Assembly (NCBI GenBank): GCA_902605135.1
Contig: CACLBK010000001.1
Coordinates: forward strand, 1-38,582
Length of the DNA stretch: 38,582 nucleotides
Origin: an uncultured Alphaproteobacteria bacterium
Lineage (GTDB): Bacteria; Pseudomonadota; Alphaproteobacteria; HIMB59; GCA-002718135
Direction of reading: 5' to 3'
The position numbers and the translations under genes were made by a program. The notes beneath the pieces were generated by a model. That model was given only the letters and a program-made list of their open reading frames with translations. It did not search any database and was not told where the DNA came from. Below, one piece after another: positions 18,030 to 25,659 of the stretch (positions within the stretch are counted from its first letter, which is position 1; every line of letters starts with the position of its first letter).

Positions 18030-19796
18030 TTAACGTGAGGTGAGTTTTAATTCAATCCTTCTATTTTGCTGCAGATCACTCTCAGTTTCTCCATCACTGA
18101 TAGGATAAAACTCTCCATATCCTGCCGATGCTAATCTATTTGGAGGAAAACCAATATCAAGAAGAAGTTTTAGAACAGTATTAGCTCTAGCTGAAGATAG
18201 TTCCCAGTTAGATGGATATCTTATTGTCTGTATAGGTCTTTTGTCAGTGTGTCCTTCTACCATTATAATCCAGTCAATATCAGATGGGATATCATTAGTA
18301 GTCTCTTTTAAAGTAAGACCAATTTCACTTAATTTTTCTTTACCAGATAGTTGTAAATCTGCTGAAGCAGAATCAAATAGTAGCTCTGATTCAAAAATAA
18401 ATCTATCTCCTACAATTTTAATGTCTTTTCTATCACCTAAAATAGATTGTAATTTTCCAAAAAACTCAGATCTATATTTTTGGAGTTCAAATACTTTAGA
18501 TGTAAGGGCTTTATTTAGTTTTTCACCAAGTACTTCAATTTCTAAATCCTTAATTAAAGCCTGACTTTCACTCGCTTCTAGAGCACTATTAAGTAAAGCT
18601 ATTTCCTTTTGTAAAGTATCAATTTGATTAGAAAGAATTTCCACCTGTTCTAATGTTTTTGAAGCCTGTATTTCCATTTTTTCAATTTCTTCAAGTGATG
18701 TTTCTTTTTGTGCTTGATTCCCTTCTTCTAATGAAACAATTTGATTTTGTAGCAGTTCAAGTTTTTCAAGTTGCTGTTTTTGTTTTTCTTCAGACAAAGA
18801 AAGTATATTATTTAATTCAGAAATTTTTCCACGAAGATTGAAAATAGTGTTATCTTTCTGAAGTAAGTCTTTATTTAATCTTGCTAATTCTTCATTTTTA
18901 AATCTAATTGCATCAAGTTGCTCTTTAAGTGATGCATCTTTTAGGCCAAGACTATCGTTAATTTCTAAAAGATCATTCATTAATTGTTGGTATTGAGATA
19001 TTTGATTTTGTAATTCTTCATCTCTTAAAGATAATTCAATATTTGTTTTCTCTAACTCCTTATTTAAACTTAGTAGTTCCTCATTTTTGTTTTTAATTGC
19101 TAACAATTGATCTTCAATTCCTCCACCCTCTAGGCCCAAACTTTTGTTAATTGCTATTAAATTATCATTCTTTTCATTTAATTCTTCAATTATAGCTTTT
19201 AGGGATTTCTCACTTTCTATTAGTTTTAAATTAGCATTGTCTAATTCTTGATTAAGTATTTTAAGCTGATCAATTCTTGTTGCTAGAGCCTTATTAATCC
19301 TTTCTCCTAAACCTTCAGTTTTGAGTAAAGCAATTTCTTGTCCTTCGTATGTTTCTAGTGCATTTGCAACTATTCTTAATTCTTTTAAAAGAATGCTAAT
19401 TTGCTCTGATAAGGCAATAATATTTTGCTCTTGAACAAATATTTCTGATCTTTTTTTTGCAACTTCTGTTTGTAATTGTTGACTTAATAATTGCTCACTT
19501 TGTAAATTTAATTGTGTATCTTCAAGTATTTTCTCCGTTTCTGAGAGAGTTAAGAGAGCTTCCTTTTTGTCTTGAGTTTCAATAACTAATATTTTTGATA
19601 GTTGATTAATTTGTGCTCTTAAATCTTGAAGTGCCTTATCCCTTCCAGATATAGCATCACTTAAGTATATTTGTGAAACCGTAAAAACCATTAAGACAAA
19701 GATAATTACAATTAGTAAAGTTGCTAAAACATCTACAAACCCTGGCCAAATATTTGTTGTATCAGCAAGTCTATTTCTTAAAGACCTAGTAGACAT
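18030..19796 (-). CDS. MotB/OmpA-like peptidoglycan-binding protein with long coiled coil
   Basis: A 588-residue protein with three parts. Residues about 20-42 form one membrane helix starting GFVDVLATLLIVIIFVLMVF, where Asp22 matches the proton-binding Asp of MotB/ExbD/TolR. Residues about 47-450 are a long coiled coil containing internal repeats: 214-251 matches 277-314, and 163-180 matches 423-440. Residues about 465-588 are an OmpA/MotB domain with the peptidoglycan-binding block VEGHTDKRPI, then NWELSSARANTVLKLLL and QQNRRIELKL. It is probably the stator-type partner of the MotA/TolQ-like protein two bases upstream. No flagellar genes are nearby, so a motility role is not implied. Confidence 0.88.
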   Translation of the reverse strand: MSTRSLRNRLADTTNIWPGFVDVLATLLIVIIFVLMVFTVSQIYLSDAISGRDKALQDLRAQINQLSKILVIETQDKKEALLTLSETEKILEDTQLNLQSEQLLSQQLQTEVAKKRSEIFVQEQNIIALSEQISILLKELRIVANALETYEGQEIALLKTEGLGERINKALATRIDQLKILNQELDNANLKLIESEKSLKAIIEELNEKNDNLIAINKSLGLEGGGIEDQLLAIKNKNEELLSLNKELEKTNIELSLRDEELQNQISQYQQLMNDLLEINDSLGLKDASLKEQLDAIRFKNEELARLNKDLLQKDNTIFNLRGKISELNNILSLSEEKQKQQLEKLELLQNQIVSLEEGNQAQKETSLEEIEKMEIQASKTLEQVEILSNQIDTLQKEIALLNSALEASESQALIKDLEIEVLGEKLNKALTSKVFELQKYRSEFFGKLQSILGDRKDIKIVGDRFIFESELLFDSASADLQLSGKEKLSEIGLTLKETTNDIPSDIDWIIMVEGHTDKRPIQTIRYPSNWELSSARANTVLKLLLDIGFPPNRLASAGYGEFYPISDGETESDLQQNRRIELKLTSR

Positions 19797-19798
19797 TA

Positions 19799-20824
19799 TT
19801 ATTTTTTAATTTTCTTTAATTCTTTTTCAATATTCTGAAAATACTCTTTGACTTTTTTTGTTTCTAATATTCCATTTTTACTTAAAGCTTCTGTTAAGTT
19901 CATAAGTGAAGACTGCGTATTTAACTGAGAAGATAGGAAGTTTGAAAGTTGTTTATCAAGATTGGATGAGTTTGAATTTATTTTATTAAGTATTTCATTA
20001 AATTTATCTAAATTGTTTGAAATTTTCGTTTGATTATCAGATGATTTTTTAAAAGCATTCAAAAGATTTTCTAAGTTATCATAAATTTTTTGAATTGCTT
20101 CAGCTGTTGGTTTATCTTCAACTTTAGAGAAATCTGGTGAGGAATTAGAGTTAAGTATTTTCTCAAAGTATTGACTAAATTTATTTTGAGCTTGACCAAG
20201 ATTTAGATCAAGTAATCCTAATATTAAAGAGCCTGCTAAACCCAACAATGAACTGCTAAATGCAATACTCATTCCTTCTAGTGGAGCATTTAAACCATCT
20301 TTTAGAGAATTAAAAAAACCGGCAACATTTGTATCATCTATACCTAAACCACTAATAACATTACCGACAGATCCAATAGTTTTAAGAAGTCCCCAGAAAG
20401 TTCCAAGGAGTCCTAAAAAAACTAGTAATCCAACTAGGTAGCGTGAAGTTTCTCTTACACTCACTAAAGTCATGTCTGAGTTTTCTATTAATCTATTTAT
20501 TGATGAGCTTTTAAAAGAAAATTTTCCATCTAAATTTTTTAATTCAAGAGAAATATTTTTATCTTGTCCTCTTAAATTTGAAAATGCTTCTACAGAATTG
20601 GTAATATTGAAGTTGGAATAAGAAATATATTTATAATTTAGATTAATCAGATGGAAAAAATTAAATACAATTCCGATTCCTAAAGCTAATAAAATTATTA
20701 TATTAATGAAAATATTTGATAGAAAAGCATTTTGTAAAACAGGATATAATAAAACAACAATAACGAAAACAGCAATTAAAAATACTGAAGCTCTAATTAT
20801 GTAATTGTTTAGCGATTGTGCCAT
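19799..20824 (-). CDS. MotA/TolQ/ExbB-like proton channel subunit
   Basis: A 341-residue protein with four probable membrane segments: two near the N-terminus (about 10-30 and 35-55) and two in the conserved core. The core holds GLLVFLGLLGTFWGLLKTIG near 132-151 and a second helix after the PLEGMSIAFSSSLLGLAGSL block. The C-terminal 100 residues are a polar coiled coil. This layout matches alphaproteobacterial MotA/TolQ/ExbB relatives that sit beside OmpA-domain partners. Together the two should form a proton-driven complex anchored to the cell wall. The general plan resembles ZorA/ZorB, but no Zorya effector genes are present. Confidence 0.87.
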   Translation of the reverse strand: MAQSLNNYIIRASVFLIAVFVIVVLLYPVLQNAFLSNIFINIIILLALGIGIVFNFFHLINLNYKYISYSNFNITNSVEAFSNLRGQDKNISLELKNLDGKFSFKSSSINRLIENSDMTLVSVRETSRYLVGLLVFLGLLGTFWGLLKTIGSVGNVISGLGIDDTNVAGFFNSLKDGLNAPLEGMSIAFSSSLLGLAGSLILGLLDLNLGQAQNKFSQYFEKILNSNSSPDFSKVEDKPTAEAIQKIYDNLENLLNAFKKSSDNQTKISNNLDKFNEILNKINSNSSNLDKQLSNFLSSQLNTQSSLMNLTEALSKNGILETKKVKEYFQNIEKELKKIKK

Positions 20825-20874
20825 TAATAAAAGATTATATCACCTATGATAGAAATTCAATAAATATAAATTCC

Positions 20875-22059
20875 TTAATTGTAGATATAATTTCTTGTTA
20901 GAGGCAAATTGTTAATATCCTTTGCTATTTGTATTTGAAAAACAACATTACCCATATTTACAAAAGAATACTTACTTGCCAAAAGATAAAACTCCCACAT
21001 TCTAAAGAAACGTTGATCAAACATCTTTATAATTTTGTCTTTATTTTTAATAACATTTTGATACCATTTAGAAAGTGTATGAGCATAATGTAGTCTTAGC
21101 ACTTCAACGTCAGTAACATTTATATTAAGTTTTTGTGTTTCGTTCATTACTTCAGATAAAGATGGAATATAACCACCAGGAAAAATATATTTTCTAATCC
21201 AAGGGCTAGTAGCAGTTGGTTTACTTCTTTGACCAATTGTATGCAAAAGAAAAACTCCATTCTCTTTCAAAATATCATTAGCTTTACTTAAATAAGTTTT
21301 AAAATATTTAACACCAACATGCTCAAACATTCCAACTGATACTATGCGATCATATTTTTCATTCTCATTTCTATAATCTTGTATTGCAAAAGAAACTTTA
21401 TCACTCAAACCCTCTTTTTGTGCTCTTTCAGACGCAGTTTTAAATTGATTTTCTGAAAGTGTGATACCTTTAACTTTGGCTCCAGTAGATTTAGCTATTT
21501 CAATTGCCATTCCACCCCAACCACATCCAATATCAAGAACATCCATATTTTCTGTAATTTGAAGTTTTTTAATTATATGTTGTTTTTTATCTTTCTGTGC
21601 TTGGTCTAAACTAATATTTGGGTTATGAAAATAAGCACAAGAATATTGCATGTCTTGATCAAGAAATAATTTATATAAATCTTCATTTAAGTCGTAGTGA
21701 TGAGCAACATTTTTTTTGGAATTTACCAGTTGGTTAATTTGCTGAAAAGGCATAAAAATTGAAGATAAAAATTCATAAAATTTATAAAATTTATTATTTG
21801 AAATAAAATCGTCGTAACAATTAGTTATTAAATTAATAAAGTCTTCTATAGTCCCTTTTTCAACTACTAACTCCTCATTCATATATGCTTCACCTATATG
21901 AAGATTGGGGTTTAAGAATAGCTTTCTCTCAATAGATTTATTTTTTAATCTAACACAAATGTGTGGATTTGAACTTCCAAATTTATAAATTTTATCATTA
22001 GAATCTATAATTTCTAATGTTCCCTCAAAATTTAACTTTTTCAGTACACTGAAGAGCAT
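20875..22059 (-). CDS. cfa: Cyclopropane-fatty-acyl-phospholipid synthase
   Basis: A 394-residue SAM-dependent enzyme that adds a methylene across the double bond of membrane lipid acyl chains. Landmarks are the block DQDMQYSCAYFHNP, the SAM-binding loop VLDIGCGWGGMAIEIAK, SVGMFEHVGVKYF with the acidic and His residues near the active site, and the family-typical IFPGGYIPS. Length matches E. coli Cfa (382). It is followed after 50 bases by the MotA-like gene and preceded by the GcrA-like gene 87 bases away, all in the same direction. Cyclopropane lipids are normally a stress or stationary-phase change. Confidence 0.94.
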   Translation of the reverse strand: MLFSVLKKLNFEGTLEIIDSNDKIYKFGSSNPHICVRLKNKSIERKLFLNPNLHIGEAYMNEELVVEKGTIEDFINLITNCYDDFISNNKFYKFYEFLSSIFMPFQQINQLVNSKKNVAHHYDLNEDLYKLFLDQDMQYSCAYFHNPNISLDQAQKDKKQHIIKKLQITENMDVLDIGCGWGGMAIEIAKSTGAKVKGITLSENQFKTASERAQKEGLSDKVSFAIQDYRNENEKYDRIVSVGMFEHVGVKYFKTYLSKANDILKENGVFLLHTIGQRSKPTATSPWIRKYIFPGGYIPSLSEVMNETQKLNINVTDVEVLRLHYAHTLSKWYQNVIKNKDKIIKMFDQRFFRMWEFYLLASKYSFVNMGNVVFQIQIAKDINNLPLTRNYIYN

Positions 22060-22146
22060 AATTTTATTATTTTAAGAAAATCATTACTTATGTCAATAAC
22101 TCTAAATTATTAACATTTATTTGGTAAATAATTTGTTCTGGTAAAC

Positions 22147-22371
22147 TTAAGCTGCAATACGACGATTTTTTTGAGCTTCTTTTTCTTTTTTAAGCTCTTT
22201 CTCGTCAATGTAGGCGACATCACAGTGATTCTGACAGTATGGCTTACCAGCAACTGTGCTAGCTTCACAGAAATGGAAGTCTTTTTCCTGAGGATCACCG
22301 ATTGGCCATTGGCAACTCGAAAAACTGTGCATCACACTGTTTTGTTTAAAATAATTTTTTAAAATAGACAT
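22147..22371 (-). CDS. Short GcrA-family protein (C-terminal domain only)
   Basis: A 74-residue protein whose residues 20-54 carry the GcrA C-terminal signature: CQWPIGDP, then FHFCEA, then PYCQNHCDVAY. The Cys/His set (Cys20, Cys35, Cys46, His49, Cys50) suggests metal binding. Caulobacter GcrA is about 170 residues, with an N-terminal DNA-binding domain and a C-terminal domain that binds sigma-70. Here the N-terminal part is absent, and I see no frame-shifted remnant in the 159 bases upstream. The tail is Lys/Glu-rich. The start could also be the ATG at residue 14. It might tune sigma-70 without reading DNA, which is inference. Confidence 0.8.
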   Translation of the reverse strand: MSILKNYFKQNSVMHSFSSCQWPIGDPQEKDFHFCEASTVAGKPYCQNHCDVAYIDEKELKKEKEAQKNRRIAA

Positions 22372-22530
22372 ATTTTTTTTATATTATTAATATCGAGCTA
22401 GTTTATATTTATCAAAAGACTAGTATTCAATATTAAATTTTTAAAAGTTGTTAATTATCAATATCTTAGTACTCTAATCTTTCTAACCTACTATATATTG
22501 ATGCCAAACTTCTCAAAAAAACGAATCGGT

Positions 22531-22713
22531 TTATCTAAAAAATAAAATTGCAAATAATAATACCAAAAAAAATAAATAGGATTTTATTGTAAAGCTTTTT
22601 GTAAGTTTTGATTTAGGCGGTTTCCTTAAAAATATAAAGAAAACAATAGTACTCCAAAATATTAGCAGAATTGCCCAGCCTGTTATAAATGCATAAAAGA
22701 AATCAACAGACAT
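22531..22713 (-). CDS. Small two-helix membrane protein
   Basis: A 60-residue frame with two hydrophobic segments (about 6-28 and 44-59) separated by a basic loop (Arg-Lys-Pro-Pro-Lys-Ser-Lys). It begins 19 bases after the msrA stop on the same strand, so it could be cotranscribed with it. The positive loop fits a cytoplasmic hairpin turn. No family recognised. The clean two-helix topology supports a real gene, but no Shine-Dalgarno is seen. Confidence 0.55.
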   Translation of the reverse strand: MSVDFFYAFITGWAILLIFWSTIVFFIFLRKPPKSKLTKSFTIKSYLFFLVLLFAILFFR

Positions 22714-22732
22714 TTATTGATAAAAATTTAAG

Positions 22733-23194
22733 TTAGATTGCGCAGTGTAAGCCTGTTTTTTGGATATATTTTTGATGATATTCTTCAGCTTTATAAAATT
22801 CTTTGGCTTGTGATATTTCAGTAACAATATTTAATCCTGAATTTTTAGAATATTCATTTTTAGAATTAATAGATTTGGTTTTTTGATCTTCATCATAATA
22901 ATATATTGCTGATCTGTATTGTGTACCAATATCTGGACCTTGTCTATCAATAGTAGTAGGATCATGACACTTCCAAAAAACCATTAGTAGTTCTTCATAG
23001 GATATTATAGAGTTATCAAATTCAACTAAAACGACCTCTGTATGGTTTGTATTTCCAGCGCAAACACTTTCATAAGATGGGTTAATAGTATCGCCTCCAG
23101 AGTAACCAACTAAGGTATTTATTACACCCGAAGTTTTACAAAAGGTTTCTTCCACACCCCAAAAACATCCTGCTCCAAATAAAGCTTTTTCCAT
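22733..23194 (-). CDS. msrA: Peptide methionine-S-sulfoxide reductase
   Basis: A 153-residue repair enzyme that reduces methionine-S-sulfoxide in oxidised proteins. The catalytic Cys is in GAGCFWGVE near residue 10. The downstream blocks VGYSGG, HTEVVLVEFD, FWKCHDPTT and GTQYRSAIYY are all present, and the C-terminus carries the resolving Cys in GLHCAI. The length is on the short side but complete. It diverges from the Nudix gene with 40 bases between the start codons. The nearby peroxiredoxin suggests a loose oxidative-stress grouping. Confidence 0.96.
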   Translation of the reverse strand: MEKALFGAGCFWGVEETFCKTSGVINTLVGYSGGDTINPSYESVCAGNTNHTEVVLVEFDNSIISYEELLMVFWKCHDPTTIDRQGPDIGTQYRSAIYYYDEDQKTKSINSKNEYSKNSGLNIVTEISQAKEFYKAEEYHQKYIQKTGLHCAI

Positions 23195-23234
23195 AGTTAT
23201 AAATATATATGTAATATGAAATATATCAATTTTT

Positions 23235-23816
23235 ATGAGCTCAAAATTTAAAATTTTAGATAAAAAAAATATTCACAATGGTTTTTTTAAGATGAATGAA
23301 GTTACTCTTAAATATCAAAAATATGATGGAAGCTGGAGTAATGAATTAAAAAGAGAGCTATTCGGGGGTGCACAAGTATCAGCGGTCTTACCATATGACC
23401 CTAAAAATAAAAAAATTGTTTTAATTCAACAATTCAGACCGGGAACAATTTCTAAAGATAGTGAAAATTATCTAGATGAAGTAGTAGCTGGAATAATTGA
23501 TCCTGGTGAAACACCTGAAGATACAGCTAAAAGAGAATGCTTTGAAGAAACAGGCTGTGAAGTAAATAATCTCAAATTAATACAAGGATACTTTCCTGCT
23601 CCAGGATCATCAGAGTCTTTCTATAATCTTTTTTTAGGCCAAGTTGCTGCTCCAGATAAAGTAATTATAAGAGGTCTAGAGAATGAAAATGAAGATATAC
23701 TTGTTAAAAGTTATAGTTTTGATGAAGTAAAAAAGAAGATGGAAAACAAAGAGATTTTGAATGGACTGACTTTAATAGCATTACAATGGTTTTTTTTAAA
23801 TATCTATAAATCTTAA
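23235..23816 (+). CDS. Nudix hydrolase, ADP-ribose pyrophosphatase-like
   Basis: A 193-residue hydrolase. The Nudix box matches the consensus G-x5-E-x7-R-E-x2-E-E-x-G, seen in GIIDPGETPEDTAKRECFEE followed by Thr-Gly. The upstream strand motif VVLIQQFRPGT type and a Pro-Ala-Pro-Gly-x-Ser block after the box (FPAPGSSESF) are typical of the NudF/ADP-ribose pyrophosphatase group, which cleaves ADP-ribose to AMP and ribose 5-phosphate. It is a lone gene with no Shine-Dalgarno, and its TAA overlaps the stop of the exported-protein gene on the other strand. Confidence 0.9.
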   Translation: MSSKFKILDKKNIHNGFFKMNEVTLKYQKYDGSWSNELKRELFGGAQVSAVLPYDPKNKKIVLIQQFRPGTISKDSENYLDEVVAGIIDPGETPEDTAKRECFEETGCEVNNLKLIQGYFPAPGSSESFYNLFLGQVAAPDKVIIRGLENENEDILVKSYSFDEVKKKMENKEILNGLTLIALQWFFLNIYKS

Positions 23817-24148
23817 GTTCCTATGCCTCTTTGATACGGTTGCACTAATTCTTTGCAAATTAAGTTCATATCTAATGTTTCAACATTTTTATCGATAGTT
23901 TGATATTCCTGACACTCATATAATTCTTGATCTTTTTGGAGAACAGAGACAAATAAAATTATTGTTAAACCATCTCCAACTTCTATATCACTTATAGCGT
24001 AGCTTTTTACTTCAAATCCTTCATTAATAAGATCTTTATATGATTTATCTGACTCTAACCATTGATCTATATTTGGATTAGCAGATAAGATATTGGAAAA
24101 TAGTAAAAATGTTGAAAATAAAAAAAATGTTAATTTGTTGTTAACCAT
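23813..24148 (-). CDS. Small exported protein of unknown function
   Basis: A 111-residue protein with a signal peptide (residues 1 to about 23, ending Ile-Leu-Ser-Ala) and a mature domain of about 88 residues with two cysteines (about 78 and 97) that could pair in the periplasm. The pattern of a Trp-containing start, a strand with Gln-Lys, then spaced cysteines resembles small periplasmic proteins common in AT-rich marine alphaproteobacteria, but I cannot name a family. It overlaps the 3' end of the peroxiredoxin gene by 19 bases, which implies coupled expression. Confidence 0.7.
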   Translation of the reverse strand: MVNNKLTFFLFSTFLLFSNILSANPNIDQWLESDKSYKDLINEGFEVKSYAISDIEVGDGLTIILFVSVLQKDQELYECQEYQTIDKNVETLDMNLICKELVQPYQRGIGT

Positions 24149-24672
24149 TGTAAAACTTCATTTATATGTTTGTTAGGAGGAAAAATAGGGTAGAATACTT
24201 TTTTAACAATATTCTTTTCCACAATAAGAGTTAATCTTTTAAAATAAATTTTGTTATCAATTTCAAAGAAGGGTACTTTTAATGAATTCAGCAAAATATT
24301 TTCTGAATCACTTAAAACATCATATGGGATTGCTAATCTATCAGTCATTTCCTTAATATAATCTATTGTTTGAGTTGATACTCCGATAGGCACTGCATTA
24401 AGTTTGATTAACTCCTCATATTTATCTCTAAAACTACATGTTTCCACAGTACAGCCAATAGCCCCTGGTGTTTGATTCCAATTTTTAGGTAAATTTTCAT
24501 TTGGATTACCTGTCCTAGAGTAAAAATATAATATTAATCGAAATGTGTCTGACCTTTTTATTTTTAAAAGATTTCCCTGTTGATTTTTCAGAGAAATATC
24601 TGGCAAAAACTTATTTAGAAGATGATCTGCTTGTCCATCATTTTGGGGTTTGGGAAATTTGGTGTAATCCAT
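24130..24672 (-). CDS. Peroxiredoxin (AhpC/TSA, PrxQ-like subgroup)
   Basis: A 180-residue thioredoxin-fold protein. The active-site block is TPGAIGCTVETCSFRD, with peroxidatic-type Cys74 and a second Cys79, as in PrxQ/BCP enzymes where these two cysteines form a disulfide. A roughly ten-residue loop (NPNENLPKNW) and two extra residues before Cys74 set it apart from E. coli Bcp and match a subgroup of longer-loop peroxiredoxins. It would reduce hydrogen or alkyl peroxides with thioredoxin. It diverges from the agmatinase-family gene across 48 bases. Confidence 0.85.
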   Translation of the reverse strand: MDYTKFPKPQNDGQADHLLNKFLPDISLKNQQGNLLKIKRSDTFRLILYFYSRTGNPNENLPKNWNQTPGAIGCTVETCSFRDKYEELIKLNAVPIGVSTQTIDYIKEMTDRLAIPYDVLSDSENILLNSLKVPFFEIDNKIYFKRLTLIVEKNIVKKVFYPIFPPNKHINEVLQWLTTN

Positions 24673-24686
24673 ACTAATTTGTCTTG

Positions 24687-24692
24687 TATAAT
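24687..24692 (+). promoter_or_regulatory. Candidate -10 box of the agmatinase-family gene
   Basis: A perfect TATAAT at 24687-24692 lies 28 bases before ATG 24721 in the short divergent gap. No convincing -35 is seen at the usual spacing and no Shine-Dalgarno precedes the start codon, so this is a tentative assignment. Confidence 0.35.
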
Positions 24693-24720
24693 CAAACTCT
24701 ATATATCATAAGATACATTT

Positions 24721-25659
24721 ATGACTCAAATTAAACCTTTATCTAGTATGGAAACCCCTCGCTTTGCTGATGTTGCAACCTTTTTTCGTTTACCTGTAGT
24801 GAAAGATTTAAATAAGTTAGATTATTGTATTTCTGGAGTGCCGTGGGATGGTGGGACAACCAATAGACCGGGTGCAAGGCATGGCCCTAGAGAGATTAGA
24901 AATGCATCATCGCTTGTAAGACTTTATCACCCCGTATCGCTTAAAAGTCCTTATGATAAATTTAATATTGCGGATTTTGGTGATTGTCCTGTAAATCCAG
25001 CTGACTTAAATGATAGTTTAGAAAAAATAGAAAAATTTTACTCAAATATTCATAATTCCAAAACAATTCCATTATCGATTGGTGGTGATCATTTAATTAG
25101 TCTTCCAATTTTAAGAGGTATTGCAAAGGAAAAGCCAATAGGTTTATTTCAGTTTGATTCTCATTCTGATACTTGGGACACCTATTTTGGTGGATTTAAA
25201 TATACTCATGGCACACCATTTAGGCGAGCTATAGAAGAAAATCTTATAGATCCAAAAAAATATGTAATCCTTGGTCTTCGTGGGTCCTTATATGATCCAG
25301 ATGATATGAAATGGGCTAGAGAACAAGGTGTAACTATTATTACTATAGATGATTATTATGAAATGGGATTTAATAAATGTATTGAAAAAATTTATGAAGT
25401 TCTAGCTAATACAGATACCTATTTTACATTTGATATAGATGGAATAGATCCAACTTTCGCACCTGGTACAGGAACTCCCGAGGTTGGTGGTTTTAATGTG
25501 AGAGAGGCACAAACAATTATAAGAGCACTTAACAAAATTAATTTTGTAGGCGGCGATGTTGTTGAAGTTTCGCCTCCATTTGATGTGAATAATATGACTT
25601 CATTAGTAGGAGCAACAATTGCATTTGAGATGCTATGTACTATGACAAAAGTGAATTAA
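24721..25659 (+). CDS. speB: Agmatinase-family ureohydrolase
   Basis: A 312-residue binuclear manganese (or nickel) enzyme of the arginase/agmatinase family. Metal-ligand motifs are GGDHLISLP, FDSHSDTWD (Ser in place of the usual Ala) and FDIDGIDPTFAPGTGTPE. Substrate-side features such as GARHGPREIRNAS fit agmatinases and guanidinobutyrases. The reaction would release urea from a guanidino compound. Agmatine is the default guess, but recent members of this family hydrolyse other guanidino compounds, so the symbol is provisional. It is a single gene, and its TAA overlaps the stop of eda. Confidence 0.82.
   Translation: MTQIKPLSSMETPRFADVATFFRLPVVKDLNKLDYCISGVPWDGGTTNRPGARHGPREIRNASSLVRLYHPVSLKSPYDKFNIADFGDCPVNPADLNDSLEKIEKFYSNIHNSKTIPLSIGGDHLISLPILRGIAKEKPIGLFQFDSHSDTWDTYFGGFKYTHGTPFRRAIEENLIDPKKYVILGLRGSLYDPDDMKWAREQGVTIITIDDYYEMGFNKCIEKIYEVLANTDTYFTFDIDGIDPTFAPGTGTPEVGGFNVREAQTIIRALNKINFVGGDVVEVSPPFDVNNMTSLVGATIAFEMLCTMTKVN

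Noticed and set aside
18030-20824. Possible Zorya anti-phage system (ZorA/ZorB-like pair)
   Set aside because: The pair has the general ZorA/ZorB plan, but no ZorC, ZorD or ZorE gene or any nuclease or helicase is nearby. Similar pairs are widespread housekeeping genes in alphaproteobacteria.
18030-20824. Flagellar stator genes motA/motB
   Set aside because: No other flagellar gene is present, and the 400-residue coiled coil is far too long for MotB.
22110-22298. 62-codon frame overlapping the GcrA-like gene on the same strand
   Set aside because: It lies in another frame of the GcrA-like gene, shows no family features and has no ribosome site.
22372-22530. Possible lost N-terminal domain of GcrA in the upstream gap
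   Set aside because: No reading frame on the minus strand gives a helix-turn-helix-like segment, so I see no remnant of the missing domain.
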